64,000 bases of DNA from Paenibacillus sp. FSL K6-3182 (GCF_037976325.1 NZ_CP150265.1:1979501-2043500), one strand, 5' to 3'. Positions 25,392 to 34,888 are shown, counted from the stretch's first letter. A program made the numbers and translations. Notes: generated by a model not told the origin, from the letters alone.

Positions 25392-25670
25392 TTAAGGTTC
25401 ATCATGTACTTCAGGAAAATCATGGTCGTATTCATCTTCACCTGGATAGTCACGAGGCATTCCTGCATGAAGCGCTCGATTCTCATAAGCGAAGCGATTG
25501 GATGGTCGCTGATCCACTCTCCAAGGCGTACTTTTTCCTAGCGATTCCATCAGCAGATCAGAGCCATACGGTCCATCCGGAAACTCCTCCGGAATGAGAT
25601 CGTTGCGCTGCGATTCTACTGTTGATACATCTGTATAGGGCTGGCGATTTTCAGGAACAAATCGATCCAT
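25392..25670 (-). CDS. Small acidic hypothetical protein
   Basis: A 92-residue hydrophilic, acidic protein with no cysteine, signal peptide or membrane span. A good ribosome site (GAGAGGAG seven bases before ATG 25670) and even, Pro/Asp/Glu-rich composition argue that it is real. Recognisable pieces are TDVSTVESQRNDLIPEEFPDGPYGS and EDEYDHDFPE near the C-terminus. I think it is conserved among Paenibacillus but cannot name a function. It may be cotranscribed with the DUF3055 gene upstream. Confidence 0.7.
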   Translation of the reverse strand: MDRFVPENRQPYTDVSTVESQRNDLIPEEFPDGPYGSDLLMESLGKSTPWRVDQRPSNRFAYENRALHAGMPRDYPGEDEYDHDFPEVHDEP

Positions 25671-25720
25671 CAGCAGACTCCTCTCAAATGGTATTAGTTT
25701 ACCATTTCAGTGTACCCTGA

Positions 25721-26017
25721 TTAATCGGTAAAATGCACCGTTCCAACAACAAAGTATAAGAATTGAGCGAGCTCAGCCGCCTCTTCTTCTGTCAGCTTAA
25801 ACGTATGTTCAAGATAACCTTCCTCTTCAAGGTCATCAGGACCGATAATCGCTGTTTTGCCAAATTGAAGGTCAGTAATTAGTTTTTTGCCGTAAAAACG
25901 GCTAGTGGAAGTAATTGCAAGGTCGAATCGCTTCAAGCTAGGTCCAATAAAAGTGACGTATCTTGTAGACGTTTCTTCCGTGGAATCGGACATAAAATCA
26001 AAATCAGGCAACAGCAT
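25721..26017 (-). CDS. DUF3055-like protein
   Basis: A 98-residue cytoplasmic protein. The segment RYVTFIGPSLKRFDLAITSTSRFYGK followed by IIGPDDLEEEGYLEHTF is the core of the DUF3055 family known from Bacilli, whose function is unknown. GGAGG nine bases before ATG 26017 sets the start; the longer frame from 26050 was rejected. The C-terminal helix EEEAAELAQFLYFVV completes the domain. Confidence 0.8.
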   Translation of the reverse strand: MLLPDFDFMSDSTEETSTRYVTFIGPSLKRFDLAITSTSRFYGKKLITDLQFGKTAIIGPDDLEEEGYLEHTFKLTEEEAAELAQFLYFVVGTVHFTD

Positions 26018-26142
26018 AAAGTATAGCCTCCAATTCATTAATACAATCATTATACAATATTATGTTCTGCTTTGGCTTATTGCAGTTTATACAAGCTATG
26101 GTACATTAGTAATAGCAGTGCCATCAGGAGGGATACAATGAT

Positions 26143-26829
26143 ATGAACTACAATTCCGAATCGTCGCGTGATGCAAAAGGATCTATTCGTGACTATGTAT
26201 ACGATAAGCTGAAAGCAGATATATTGGATTTGAAACTGGAGCCGGGTCGTTTTATTTCAGAAAAAGATATAATCGAGATGTTGAAGGTGAGCAGAACACC
26301 AATCAGAGAGGCATTCGTGAAGCTTTCGCAAGAGGGACTTATTGAAACGATACCCCAGCGAGGTTCATTTATTTCTCTCATTGATCTGGATATGGTGGAA
26401 GAGTCACGCTTCGTGCGGGAAACGCTGGAAAGTACAATCGTCAGGCTGGCATGCGAGCAGCTTAAGGCTGAACAAGTGCTGCAGCTGCTAAACTTGATTG
26501 CCCTGCAAGAGCTCTGTATCGAAGAAAAAAACTATAAGCGATTGTTTGAGCTCGACGATGAGTTTCACAAAACGATTATCATCGGATGTGGGAAGCTCCG
26601 CACATGGAAGCTGCTTCAAGAGCTTAGCGCCCATTACCAGAGGGTGAGGATGCTGCGCCTAGCTGCAAACGATGATTGGCATATTATTTTGAGCCAGCAC
26701 CGTGCAATCGTGGCGGCAATTAAGGACAAGGACGCAGATGCGGCGGAAAAAGTGATGCATGAGCATTTGAATCGTTTTCAACTGGAGAAGGATGAGCTGA
26801 AAGAGAAACACCCCGCGTATTTTAAGTAA
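26143..26829 (+). CDS. GntR-family regulator (FadR/FCD type)
   Basis: A 228-residue regulator. The N-terminal winged helix contains GRFISEKDIIEMLKVSRTPIREAFVKL and GLIETIPQRGSFIS, the GntR signature. The C-terminal all-helical FCD domain carries DDEFHKTIIIGCG and LSQHRAIVAAI, with the Asp/His metal-ligand positions. It probably senses a sugar acid or related ligand and controls the oxidoreductase gene downstream. CAGGAGGG lies 11 bases before ATG 26143; an out-of-frame ATG at 26138 ends at once. Confidence 0.87.
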   Translation: MNYNSESSRDAKGSIRDYVYDKLKADILDLKLEPGRFISEKDIIEMLKVSRTPIREAFVKLSQEGLIETIPQRGSFISLIDLDMVEESRFVRETLESTIVRLACEQLKAEQVLQLLNLIALQELCIEEKNYKRLFELDDEFHKTIIIGCGKLRTWKLLQELSAHYQRVRMLRLAANDDWHIILSQHRAIVAAIKDKDADAAEKVMHEHLNRFQLEKDELKEKHPAYFK

Positions 26830-26851
26830 TCATGTACAATGAAACGGCAGG

Positions 26852-26880
26852 CAGCCTCATAGGAGGTGTCGGCTGTTTTT
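26852..26880 (+). terminator. Possible terminator of the GntR gene
   Basis: CAGCC (26852-26856) can pair with GGCTG (26871-26875), followed by TTTTTT. Inner CCTC/GAGG pairing is an alternative. The stem is short and its strength is uncertain. Confidence 0.5.
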
Positions 26881-26985
26881 TGATTTTGCAATATATACTC
26901 ATATTAAAAAGGCATATGCACTTGTCTGAATTAATTGTATACTAGTATTATCAGTTAAGAAAAATGACTAAGGAGATGGAATTAT

Positions 26986-28140
26986 ATGATTCGTGTTGCG
27001 ATTATTGGAACCGGCTCTATATCGTCTGCTCATATCGAAGCTTATCTGGCACTTGGGAACCGCTGCAGTATTGTTGCTTTATACGATATTATTGATGCAA
27101 GCGCGCAGGACAAAAAAAAGAAGTTTCAATTGAATTGTGAAATTGTAAACGATTACAAAAATTTGCTGTCGCGTGATGATATCGATTTGGTTTCGATTTG
27201 CACACCGCCCTATACACACGCTGATCTTTCGGTAGACTTCCTGCAAGCAGGAAAACATGTCATTGTCGAGAAGCCAATGGCATCTTCGCTGGCTGAATGC
27301 GATAGAATGAACGAAGCCGCTGCCGCATCAGGAAAAATTCTTTCCGTCATAAGCCAGAATCGATTTGGCGATGCGGTCATGAAGCTTAAGAGCGTGTTTG
27401 ATTCTGGGCTTGCAGGACGAATCGTGCATGCGCAGGTTGATTCCTTTTGGTGGCGAGGGTATACATATTATGATTTGTGGTGGCGCGGAACTTGGGAGAA
27501 GGAAGGCGGAGGCTGTACGCTGAACCATGCCGTACATCATATCGATATGTTCCAATGGATGATGGGGATGCCGGATAAAGTGACGGCCATTATGGCTAAT
27601 ACTTCCCATGATAATGCAGAAGTTGAGGATTTGTCGGTAGCGATTTTGTCTTATCCGCGAGCGATTGCTCAAATCACAAGCTCCGTCGTTCATCACGGAC
27701 AAGAGCAAAAGCTTATTTTCCAAGGTGAGAAAGCGCGGGTATCGATGCCATGGCAGGTAACCGCTTCATCTGCACAGGAAAACGGTTTTCCTATAGAAAA
27801 CCCGGAATTGGAGCGGCAAATTGCTGCCGTTGCAGACGGTACAGCTTCCTTAACCTACGTAGGGCACAAGGGTCAGCTGGATAATGTTATAACCGCGATT
27901 GAAAACGGCAGCGGCGAAGTACTCGTAACGGGAGTGGAAGGAAGAAAAACGCTTGAGCTTATTACTGCTATTTATCAAGCTTCCAGCACAGGGACAACTG
28001 TAGAGCTGCCTATTCGACCAGACAGCCCTTTTTATACACGAGAAGGGATTATGGCGTCAGCGACTCACTTCTATGAGAAGAAAAACTCCGTTGCAGCGTT
28101 CAGCAGCAATCAAATTACGGTAAGCGGAGAAAGCAAATAG
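26986..28140 (+). CDS. Gfo/Idh/MocA-family oxidoreductase
   Basis: A 384-residue NAD(P)-dependent sugar oxidoreductase. The N-terminal Rossmann fold has IIGTGSISSAH, with SICTPPYTHADL and the catalytic EKPMASS (Lys near residue 97) of the family. The C-terminal beta-sheet domain carries GGGCTLNHAVHHIDMFQWMMG, with the His typical of this group. It probably oxidises or epimerises a sugar or inositol derivative. The decayed PmoA-family gene lies directly downstream, a partner often found beside such enzymes. Confidence 0.88.
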   Translation: MIRVAIIGTGSISSAHIEAYLALGNRCSIVALYDIIDASAQDKKKKFQLNCEIVNDYKNLLSRDDIDLVSICTPPYTHADLSVDFLQAGKHVIVEKPMASSLAECDRMNEAAAASGKILSVISQNRFGDAVMKLKSVFDSGLAGRIVHAQVDSFWWRGYTYYDLWWRGTWEKEGGGCTLNHAVHHIDMFQWMMGMPDKVTAIMANTSHDNAEVEDLSVAILSYPRAIAQITSSVVHHGQEQKLIFQGEKARVSMPWQVTASSAQENGFPIENPELERQIAAVADGTASLTYVGHKGQLDNVITAIENGSGEVLVTGVEGRKTLELITAIYQASSTGTTVELPIRPDSPFYTREGIMASATHFYEKKNSVAAFSSNQITVSGESK

Positions 28141-28153
28141 GAGCGGATCCGAT

Positions 28154-28713
28154 ATGACGTACTTGGAGCGAGCTGCCTGGGGTGTATCTAGATCATCAGG
28201 AAGATAATGCGAGAGTTGTCGTAAGCATTGAGGGTAAACTTTTTACTCGGTACCTATATGCGGCTACGAGTGCGAAACCTTACTTTTACCCCTTAATCGG
28301 ACCGCATGGAAAGACACTGATCCATGATGGGCCGGACGATCATCTTCATCATCACGGGTTATGGTGGGGACACGATGATGTGAACAGTCATTGACTACAG
28401 CGGTGAACTGTTTCTCAGCATGCAGCGAGACGGAGATGAAGTGGTCAAGCAGTACACCGAGGCAGGTATTGCGGTTTTCTCCCATCCAGAAAATGAAACT
28501 TTTGCTTCTCAATGGTTTGTCCGTGATTATGGCCCTTTCACACCTGCGAATTTCCATTTCTGTGGCGGAAAGCTGTTGCCAGGCGGAGATGCAATAACGA
28601 TGAAGCACCGTATTTACATTCAGGAGGGGAACACAGAAAAAGGCGGAGTAAAGGACAGATACAGTGAATACGCCGAACATGACAGGCAGCTAGCTTCATG
28701 GACTAAGGCATAA
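28154..28713 (+). pseudogene. Decayed PmoA-family (DUF6807) gene
   Basis: Remnant of a protein normally about 300 residues long. The frame opening at ATG 28154 (MTYLERAAWGV) must shift near 28182 to continue as YLDHQEDNARVVVSIEGKL, then YFYPLIGPHGKTLIHDGPDDH and HHHGLWWGHDDV, the PmoA signature. A stop follows at 28392. Homology resumes in another frame at 28390 (DYSGELFLSMQRDGD, then WFVRDYGPF and LPGGDAITMKHRIYI) to 28713. The central part of the domain is missing between the two pieces. At least two frameshifts and a deletion make it non-functional. Confidence 0.8.
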
Positions 28714-28732
28714 TCAACAACTGCACGGAGGA

Positions 28733-28756
28733 GGCCGCGTAATCGCGGTTTCTTTC
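28733..28756 (+). terminator. Weak terminator-like hairpin
   Basis: CCGCG (28735-28739) pairs with CGCGG (28744-28748) across a 4-base loop, followed by TTTCTTTCC. Short stem, plausible end of the oxidoreductase transcript. Confidence 0.4.
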
Positions 28757-28807
28757 CTTTGCAGGTAGAGGTCGGCTAGAAGCAGAAACTAGAAACTTTT
28801 TTCTAAT

Positions 28808-28820
28808 TGTAAGCGCTTCA
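28808..28820 (+). promoter_or_regulatory. CRE-like site missing one base
   Basis: TGTAAGCGCTTCA resembles the catabolite-responsive element TGNAANCGNWNNCA but is one base short on its right side. It lies just before the AraC-sensor start. CcpA control is plausible for a sugar-uptake module but unproven. Confidence 0.35.
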
Positions 28821-28844
28821 TAAATGGACGGGAGGTTGGTTCAT

Positions 28845-31067
28845 TTGAAGATGAACTGGTATTACCGGATGATGCTGTCGTATACACCGATATTTTTCTT
28901 TGTTATTTCATCAGTTATCTTTTTGTTTTTTTCAACATTAAATCATTCGTCTGAGAAGAAGTATTTGGAAACGAATCAAGCGATCGTGGAGCAGACGATG
29001 CAAAATGTGGACGCCAACTTGCAGCTGATTGAGCGCAATGTGGTAAGGGAAATGCAGACGGACAAAACGCTGCAAGCCTTTTTTAATGAAAAGCCCAAGT
29101 CACTGTATGATTACTTCGTAATTCAAAAAAAGTTAGTTGAAATATCCTCATCTTTGCCGTTCGTTAATTCCATTTATATTTACAGTGATCATACTGGAAA
29201 AGTATTATCCGAAGCAGGGATGGTCAAGCTCGATGCGTTTAAGGACAAGCCTTTTTTCGATTCGCATCAATCAAGATCGGCTGCAATAGGCTGGACGAGC
29301 CCAAGAGAGTATAGTCAATCTATCCTAGACGATTCCACTCGCAAGGTTGTTTCACTGCTAAAGGCTTACCCATTCGCGTCTGATAAGCAGGGAGCGGTGG
29401 TCGTCAATCTTAATGTAAGCTCCATCATCGATTTTATGAATCAATTCAATGGATACGGCGGCACGATTCAACTTCTCGATTGGGAGAAGAAGCCGTTTGA
29501 ATCCACTCTGCCTTCTGCCAAGGAAGGCGGTATTTATGCCAGCTCCCCATACACCGGTTGGCAATTCTATGCAGACAGCGAGCATGCCAACGAATTTTCC
29601 GCCCTCTCTTTGTTTTCCAACATGTGGTTTATTATCGTATTTATCATCATCATACTTGCCTTAGTATGGTTTACCTTTATTACGCATGTCTCTTACAAGC
29701 CGATCCAGACCATCATGGGTAAAATCGACGGATATGCGGCTCGCAAAAGCCAAGAGCTTGGCATTAAGCTGCCCCGAAACGAGTTCAAATTTATCGAAAC
29801 CGCGATTGATCATTTATTAAAGAAATCGATTGATTATGAGCATCTGCATAAAGAGGATTTGCTGCTTCGACAACGGAATCTCCTTCAGGAGCTGCTTGTT
29901 GGACGATCCATGCTGACCGATCAGGAATGGAAAAATCAGGCATCGGCACTAGGCTTGCCGCATTCCTATGAATGGCTTGGCGTCATTGCTCTAGAAATTG
30001 ACCATTTTGCCGCATTTACTGATAAATATAAAGCCAGTGATCAAAACCTGCTGAAATTTCTTATTGAATCCGCTTTTCGAGAGCTTATGCAGCAGAAGGA
30101 ATTTCAGATCCAACACGTATGGACAGAGCCTCAGCGAATGGCTTTTGTTGTCCTTCTACAGCAAAGCTCAGGGTCCATTCAAGATAGGCTGGTACAAGTA
30201 TGCGAAGAATTCCGCAAGTGGATGAACGAGCATTTGGAGTTAACCGTATCTTGTGGAATTGGGAACTTCGTCCATTCCATTCATAATATTGCGGCCGCTT
30301 ACCACAGCGCTGCTGAGAATGTATCCTACAAAGCTGTTTTTGGCACAAACAGCGTAATTGATAACCGGTTAAGATATACAAAACAAACAGGAGAGACACT
30401 TCTTTGCTTTCAATCCATATTGGAGCTGTCACGCTCTTGCCGGATGGACGACGGGCAATGGGAGATTAAGCTGAGCCGAATTTTTCTTAAGTTGAAAGGC
30501 ATGTTAATCTCGCGCGCGGATATTGAAGCGTTCATTCATAATTTAATCCGCCAGCTAGAGAAAGATATGGAAGCATTGCCAAGTGATATCGAGACGATAT
30601 GGAGCAGCGAATACCGAAGCAGGTTCAGGCAAATCGCCCAGCATGCTGAAACGATCGACGAGCTTGAGATTCAGCTTACGGCTGTTTTGACTGAACTTGC
30701 GGGCGATAGGGATAAGAAAAGGCTGAATGGCAAAAATCATACGATCGCCCTCCAAACGAAGGAATACATCGACCAGCATTACACTGATCCGAGCTTGTCT
30801 CTCGTTCAAGTCAGCGAGAAGTTTGGTCTAAGCGCTAGAAGCGTTAGTCATTTGTTTAAAGAGGAGCTTGGCGAAAATTTTATCGATTATTTGCTTAAGG
30901 TAAGATTCGCACATGCGAAGAACATGCTGCTTGAAACAGATGAGCCTATCCAATGGATTGCAGAACAGGTAGGCTATACACACGTCATTTCCTTCCACCG
31001 CGCTTTCAAAAAATTGTTCAATCTACCGCCAGGTGAATATCGAACCATTTATCGGTTAAACGAATGA
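28845..31067 (+). CDS. Membrane-spanning AraC-family sensor-regulator
   Basis: A 740-residue one-component sensor common in Paenibacillus. The N-terminal helix (about residues 10-32) and a second helix near 255-280 (FIIVFIIIILALVWFTFI without its flanks) enclose an extracellular Cache-like domain. A cytoplasmic HAMP-like and helical part follows. The last 100 residues are an AraC DNA-binding domain with LSLVQVSEKFGLSARSVSHLF and IAEQVGYTHVISFHRAFKK. It probably senses an extracellular oligosaccharide and activates the permease/solute-binding genes downstream. GGGAGG lies 9 bases before TTG 28845; ATG 28851 is an alternative and ATG 28824 precedes the ribosome site. Confidence 0.85.
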   Translation: MKMNWYYRMMLSYTPIFFFVISSVIFLFFSTLNHSSEKKYLETNQAIVEQTMQNVDANLQLIERNVVREMQTDKTLQAFFNEKPKSLYDYFVIQKKLVEISSSLPFVNSIYIYSDHTGKVLSEAGMVKLDAFKDKPFFDSHQSRSAAIGWTSPREYSQSILDDSTRKVVSLLKAYPFASDKQGAVVVNLNVSSIIDFMNQFNGYGGTIQLLDWEKKPFESTLPSAKEGGIYASSPYTGWQFYADSEHANEFSALSLFSNMWFIIVFIIIILALVWFTFITHVSYKPIQTIMGKIDGYAARKSQELGIKLPRNEFKFIETAIDHLLKKSIDYEHLHKEDLLLRQRNLLQELLVGRSMLTDQEWKNQASALGLPHSYEWLGVIALEIDHFAAFTDKYKASDQNLLKFLIESAFRELMQQKEFQIQHVWTEPQRMAFVVLLQQSSGSIQDRLVQVCEEFRKWMNEHLELTVSCGIGNFVHSIHNIAAAYHSAAENVSYKAVFGTNSVIDNRLRYTKQTGETLLCFQSILELSRSCRMDDGQWEIKLSRIFLKLKGMLISRADIEAFIHNLIRQLEKDMEALPSDIETIWSSEYRSRFRQIAQHAETIDELEIQLTAVLTELAGDRDKKRLNGKNHTIALQTKEYIDQHYTDPSLSLVQVSEKFGLSARSVSHLFKEELGENFIDYLLKVRFAHAKNMLLETDEPIQWIAEQVGYTHVISFHRAFKKLFNLPPGEYRTIYRLNE

Positions 31068-31075
31068 ATGGCAAC

Positions 31076-31110
31076 AAATCTGCCGAATTAATCGGCAGAT
31101 TTTCTTTTTA
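31076..31110 (+). terminator. Terminator of the AraC-sensor gene
   Basis: AAATCTGCCGA pairs with TCGGCAGATTT across a 5-base loop, then CTTTTT. The remaining gap to 31275 holds the transporter promoter region, in which I could not fix a -35/-10 pair. Confidence 0.85.
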
Positions 31111-31275
31111 CTTCCGTAAAGGTTAATCGTCGGAAAATGGTAAAGTCCGCGTGAATAGCGGGATTTCCGATTATGTTAAGCCTCTGATTCTTGTTAATAT
31201 TCGATTTCTTAATCACGTGTTACATTTGGAACCAAGCCGAAATATTTGCTTCCAATAAGAGTCAGGAGGTCATCC

Positions 31276-32223
31276 ATGCAGATTGCAACGGAACGTCAGA
31301 GGAAGGTCAAAACCGTGCCGCGCGTTCGTATGAAAGCGCTGTACAGGGATTGGCAGTTATACCTGCTGCTGCTTCTGCCCTTGGCGTATTTTATTATTTT
31401 TAAGTACACACCAATGCTGGGCGTCGTCATTGCATTTAAGGACTACAACATGTTTCAAGGCATTTTAGCAAGCCCCTGGGTCGGTTTCGAAACGTTCCGG
31501 GAAGTATTTCAGATGGATGGTTTTTACAATGCGCTCCGCAACACCTTTCTACTCAATTTCTTGGATCTTGTCGTAAGTTTTCCGATTCCAATCGCACTAG
31601 CGATACTGTTAAATGAGCTTCGTATAAAATGGTTCAAAAAAGGCGCGCAGACGATTCTTTATTTGCCTCATTTTATATCATGGGTCATCATCGGCGGGAT
31701 GGCTATTCAACTGCTTGCGACCAATAACGGGATTGTCAACAATCTGCTGAAGTCGTTAGGGATGAAGGTCATTCCTTTCCTTACGGAGCCTGTTTACTGG
31801 GTGCTTACATATTTAGGAATAGGTATTTGGCAGAGTGCCGGGTGGGGAACGATCATTTATCTCGCTGCGTTAACGGGAATTAACAAGGATCTTTACGAAG
31901 CGGCAGATGTAGATGGTGCAAGCCGAATGCGTAAAATCTGGCACATCACGCTCCCGGGCATCAAGCCGACAATTATCATTCTTCTCATTATTAATATTGG
32001 ACATATGGCCAGCATTGGATTTGATAGACCGTTTGTACTTAGCAATCCTCTCGTCACCGATGTGTCTGAGGTTATCAGCACGTATGTATACAAAATCGGA
32101 ATTCAGTCCGCACGGTATACAATAGCAACGGCTATCGGTCTTTTCCAAGCGGTTGTAGGTCTTATTTTCCTGCTGTCGGCCGATTATATTTCCAGAAAAG
32201 TTAATGATCAAGGCATTTGGTAG
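31276..32223 (+). CDS. ABC sugar permease, LplB/YteP type
   Basis: A 315-residue inner-membrane permease with six predicted helices. It has the N-terminal basic stretch and LYLLLLLPLAYFIIFKYTPMLG start typical of the LplB group. The EAA loop is visible as YEAADVDGASRMRKIWHITLPG (about residues 203-224), which contacts the ATPase. AGGAGG six bases before ATG 31276 decides the start. With the next two genes it forms a carbohydrate importer; no ATPase gene is nearby, so a shared MsmX-like ATPase is probably used. Confidence 0.9.
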   Translation: MQIATERQRKVKTVPRVRMKALYRDWQLYLLLLLPLAYFIIFKYTPMLGVVIAFKDYNMFQGILASPWVGFETFREVFQMDGFYNALRNTFLLNFLDLVVSFPIPIALAILLNELRIKWFKKGAQTILYLPHFISWVIIGGMAIQLLATNNGIVNNLLKSLGMKVIPFLTEPVYWVLTYLGIGIWQSAGWGTIIYLAALTGINKDLYEAADVDGASRMRKIWHITLPGIKPTIIILLIINIGHMASIGFDRPFVLSNPLVTDVSEVISTYVYKIGIQSARYTIATAIGLFQAVVGLIFLLSADYISRKVNDQGIW

Positions 32224-32233
32224 GAGGGCAGAT

Positions 32234-33106
32234 ATGAGAGCGTATGGAAATGACAAAATCGTAGATGCAATGATCATGGTCGTAATCATAACGGCGGGGC
32301 TCTTCTGCCTGCTGCCGCTGCTTCATATTTTTGCCTTATCGTTAAGCGCCAACGGGCCGATTCTATCAGGAAAAGTTACGATACTACCCGTAGAAATCGA
32401 TTTTTCCGCTTACAAGGCTGTTTTCGGCAATGCAGCGATGATCCATTCCTTACTTTTTACTATTGGACTAGTTGTTTTGTTCACGGCTATATCGATGCTG
32501 ATGACGATTATGGCAGCCTATCCCTTGACGAAGCCTAACCTAAAGGGAAGAAATTTTTTTCTTCTCCTTATCGTCCTGACGATGTTTTTCAGCGGAGGAA
32601 TGATACCGGAATATCTGCTCGTAAAAAATTTGCATTTGCTTGATTCGATCTGGGCGCTCATTTTGCCGGGGATGGTGAATGCCTTTTATTTGCTCATCAT
32701 CAAGACCTTTTTCTCCTCCATTCCAGTAGAGCTGGAAGAGTCGGCGCGGATGGACGGAGCCAACCATTTTAAAATATTGTGGCATGTCATCCTACCGCTG
32801 TCGCTTCCGGTCATGGCCACACTTAGCTTGTTTTACGCAGTGGGCAGGTGGAACGGATTTATGGATGCCCTGTTGTACATTACCAACTCGGAGCTTTATC
32901 CACTTCAATTGAAGCTGTACGAAATGGTCATCAACAGCCAGGTTAACGATATGGCGATAGCAGAGGGGCTTAATGCCTCGGTACCGATTCCGGAAAGTCT
33001 TAAAGCTGCCTCGATCATGTTCGCTACCATTCCCATTTTGCTCGTTTATCCGGCGCTTCAGCGTTACTTTATTTCGGGTATGATGATCGGTGCCGTCAAA
33101 GGTTGA
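32234..33106 (+). CDS. ABC sugar permease, YtcP/YesQ type
   Basis: A 290-residue second permease with six predicted helices. The EAA loop reads ELEESARMDGANHFKILWHVILPLS, and the family feature FSGGMIPEYLLVKNLHLLDS precedes it. The C-terminus ends in PALQRYFISGMMIGAVKG, the standard CUT1 ending. TAGGAGGG overlaps the stop of the first permease and lies six bases before ATG 32234, so the genes are translationally close. It pairs with the LplB-like permease in the membrane. Confidence 0.9.
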   Translation: MRAYGNDKIVDAMIMVVIITAGLFCLLPLLHIFALSLSANGPILSGKVTILPVEIDFSAYKAVFGNAAMIHSLLFTIGLVVLFTAISMLMTIMAAYPLTKPNLKGRNFFLLLIVLTMFFSGGMIPEYLLVKNLHLLDSIWALILPGMVNAFYLLIIKTFFSSIPVELEESARMDGANHFKILWHVILPLSLPVMATLSLFYAVGRWNGFMDALLYITNSELYPLQLKLYEMVINSQVNDMAIAEGLNASVPIPESLKAASIMFATIPILLVYPALQRYFISGMMIGAVKG

Positions 33107-33194
33107 TAGTCACTCCCAGACAGGCTGGAGCCGAAAGCTCCCGTTTCATGGAGTTGCTATAGATTAAAAAAATGATAAAAGGGAGTTGAATGCG

Positions 33195-34817
33195 TTGAGG
33201 AGAGCAAGGCGTAAATTCACGATAATCTTTATGGCAGTGCTGTTGATCACATCCATGCTGTCTGCGTGCAGCAGCGGAAACGGAAATAAGGAGCCTGTCA
33301 AAGAAAAGGAAGCTGCAAGCAATAAACCGAGCAATTCAGGCTCTGAAGCAACCGAGAAGCCGAAGGGAGATCCAATTAAGCTTCGAATCGAGCTGTTTGA
33401 CCGAAACAATACACCGGCAGGCGCTCCGAAAATTACCGACAACGACATGACCAAATACATTCAGAAAAATTTTGGCGAACCGAATAATATTACTGTCGAA
33501 TTCGTTACGGTTCCTCGCTCAGAGGAGGTAGACAAGCTGAACGTGCTTATGGCTGCGAATCAGGCTCCTGACATCGTATTTACTTATGACCAGCCGACGG
33601 TACAGCAATACGTAAAAAACGGCGGTCTGACAGATCTAGGTCCGCTGATGGATGCGCATGGACAAAAGTTGAAGGAAGTATTGGGTGAGGAGCTGCTCAG
33701 CTACGGTGTATTCGATGGCAAGCAGTATACGATTCCAGCTAAGCGCGTTCTGCAGCCTCAGAGCTCGACTTTTATCCGGCAGGATTGGTTGGATGAGCTC
33801 GGGTTGCCGCTGCCGAAAACAACGGAGCAGTTCTATGAGACGATGAAGGCTTTTAAAGAGAAAAAGCCAGGCAAATCCGGTGATAAAGCGATTCCGTATG
33901 GGCAGATCGACTATTTCCATATGCATCCGATTCAATATTCGTTCTGGGAATGGGACAAAATCGCAGATGAGGATCTTTATGCATCAGCGGAGTGGCTCAT
34001 TCCGGGCAATAAGGAAGCATACCGCTTCTTGAATAAGATGTACAACGAGGGACTTATGGATCCGGATTTTCCGCTCCATATGGGCAAGGATACGCAGCAG
34101 TTCCAGAAGAACCTGCTGAACGGATATATTGGTTCGGCAACAACAAATACCAACGAGCCGGTTTATATGGGCTATTACGCAGAGCTGCAAAAGAATGATC
34201 CGAATGCAAAGCTGGCGTTAATCGATCCGTTCACAAGCGCGGACGGCAAGACACCAAAGCCTATTTATTCGCCTAATGGCATATACATTATGGTACCAAA
34301 AGCAAGTAAAAATGCGGAAGCAGCAATTAAATATTTGAATTGGATGGCTGAAACGGACAATATTATTGCCCTTCAGAACGGTACGGAAGGCGTAACATAT
34401 GAGATGAAGGATGGCGTTCCATTTACGCTTGATAACGATCAGGCGAAGCAGACTTTATATAACTATTTTGATTACTGTATCATTCTTAACGGGAAATATG
34501 TCAGTACAACCGATGAGCTGCTGAACATTACGGCTAATGCGTCCGATCCGAATTTCAAGGATTTTACGGTGGAAAGCATCGCGACTGGATCGAAGGATGG
34601 CATCATTAAACCTCGTGTAGTGACGCCGATTCAATCGGAGATCAAGTACGCTACAACGCTGAAGGAAAAGGACGACGAAATATTTGTTAAAGTGTTAACT
34701 GCGAAACCAGCGGATTTTGACAAGGTTTACGAGAAGGAAGTAGCGGATTATATGAAAATTGGCGGCAAGGAAGTAATGGAAGAGAAGCGAGCAGCGTTTA
34801 AAGCTGAGAATCCGTAA
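33195..34817 (+). CDS. Sugar-binding lipoprotein of the ABC importer
   Basis: A 540-residue extracellular solute-binding protein. The signal peptide starts MRRARRKFTIIF and ends in the lipobox LSAC (Cys near residue 25), so it is lipid-anchored. A Lys/Glu/Ser-rich linker follows, then a large type-1 binding fold with NVLMAANQAPDIVF and GGLTDLGPLMD, typical of LplA-like proteins of about 500-550 residues. TTG 33195 was preferred because GGGAG lies nine bases upstream; TTG 33186 abuts it. The neighbouring GH8 enzyme suggests xylo-oligosaccharides as ligand. Confidence 0.87.
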   Translation: MRRARRKFTIIFMAVLLITSMLSACSSGNGNKEPVKEKEAASNKPSNSGSEATEKPKGDPIKLRIELFDRNNTPAGAPKITDNDMTKYIQKNFGEPNNITVEFVTVPRSEEVDKLNVLMAANQAPDIVFTYDQPTVQQYVKNGGLTDLGPLMDAHGQKLKEVLGEELLSYGVFDGKQYTIPAKRVLQPQSSTFIRQDWLDELGLPLPKTTEQFYETMKAFKEKKPGKSGDKAIPYGQIDYFHMHPIQYSFWEWDKIADEDLYASAEWLIPGNKEAYRFLNKMYNEGLMDPDFPLHMGKDTQQFQKNLLNGYIGSATTNTNEPVYMGYYAELQKNDPNAKLALIDPFTSADGKTPKPIYSPNGIYIMVPKASKNAEAAIKYLNWMAETDNIIALQNGTEGVTYEMKDGVPFTLDNDQAKQTLYNYFDYCIILNGKYVSTTDELLNITANASDPNFKDFTVESIATGSKDGIIKPRVVTPIQSEIKYATTLKEKDDEIFVKVLTAKPADFDKVYEKEVADYMKIGGKEVMEEKRAAFKAENP

Positions 34818-34821
34818 GGAG

Positions 34822-34867
34822 AAAAAGAACGGCCACCTTCGATTCAGGAGAAGTGACCGTTCTTTTT
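34822..34867. terminator. Bidirectional terminator between importer and GH8 gene
   Basis: AAAAAGAACGG (34822-34832) pairs with CCGTTCTTTTT (34857-34867), plus inner CAC/GTG. It ends the two converging transcripts. Confidence 0.85.
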
Positions 34868-34888
34868 CAATTGCGATGAGACAAAACG

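Noticed and set aside
25239..25597. Two small + strand ORFs after the symporter
   Set aside because: They begin in the terminator hairpin, lack ribosome sites and lie opposite a minus-strand gene with a good ribosome site.
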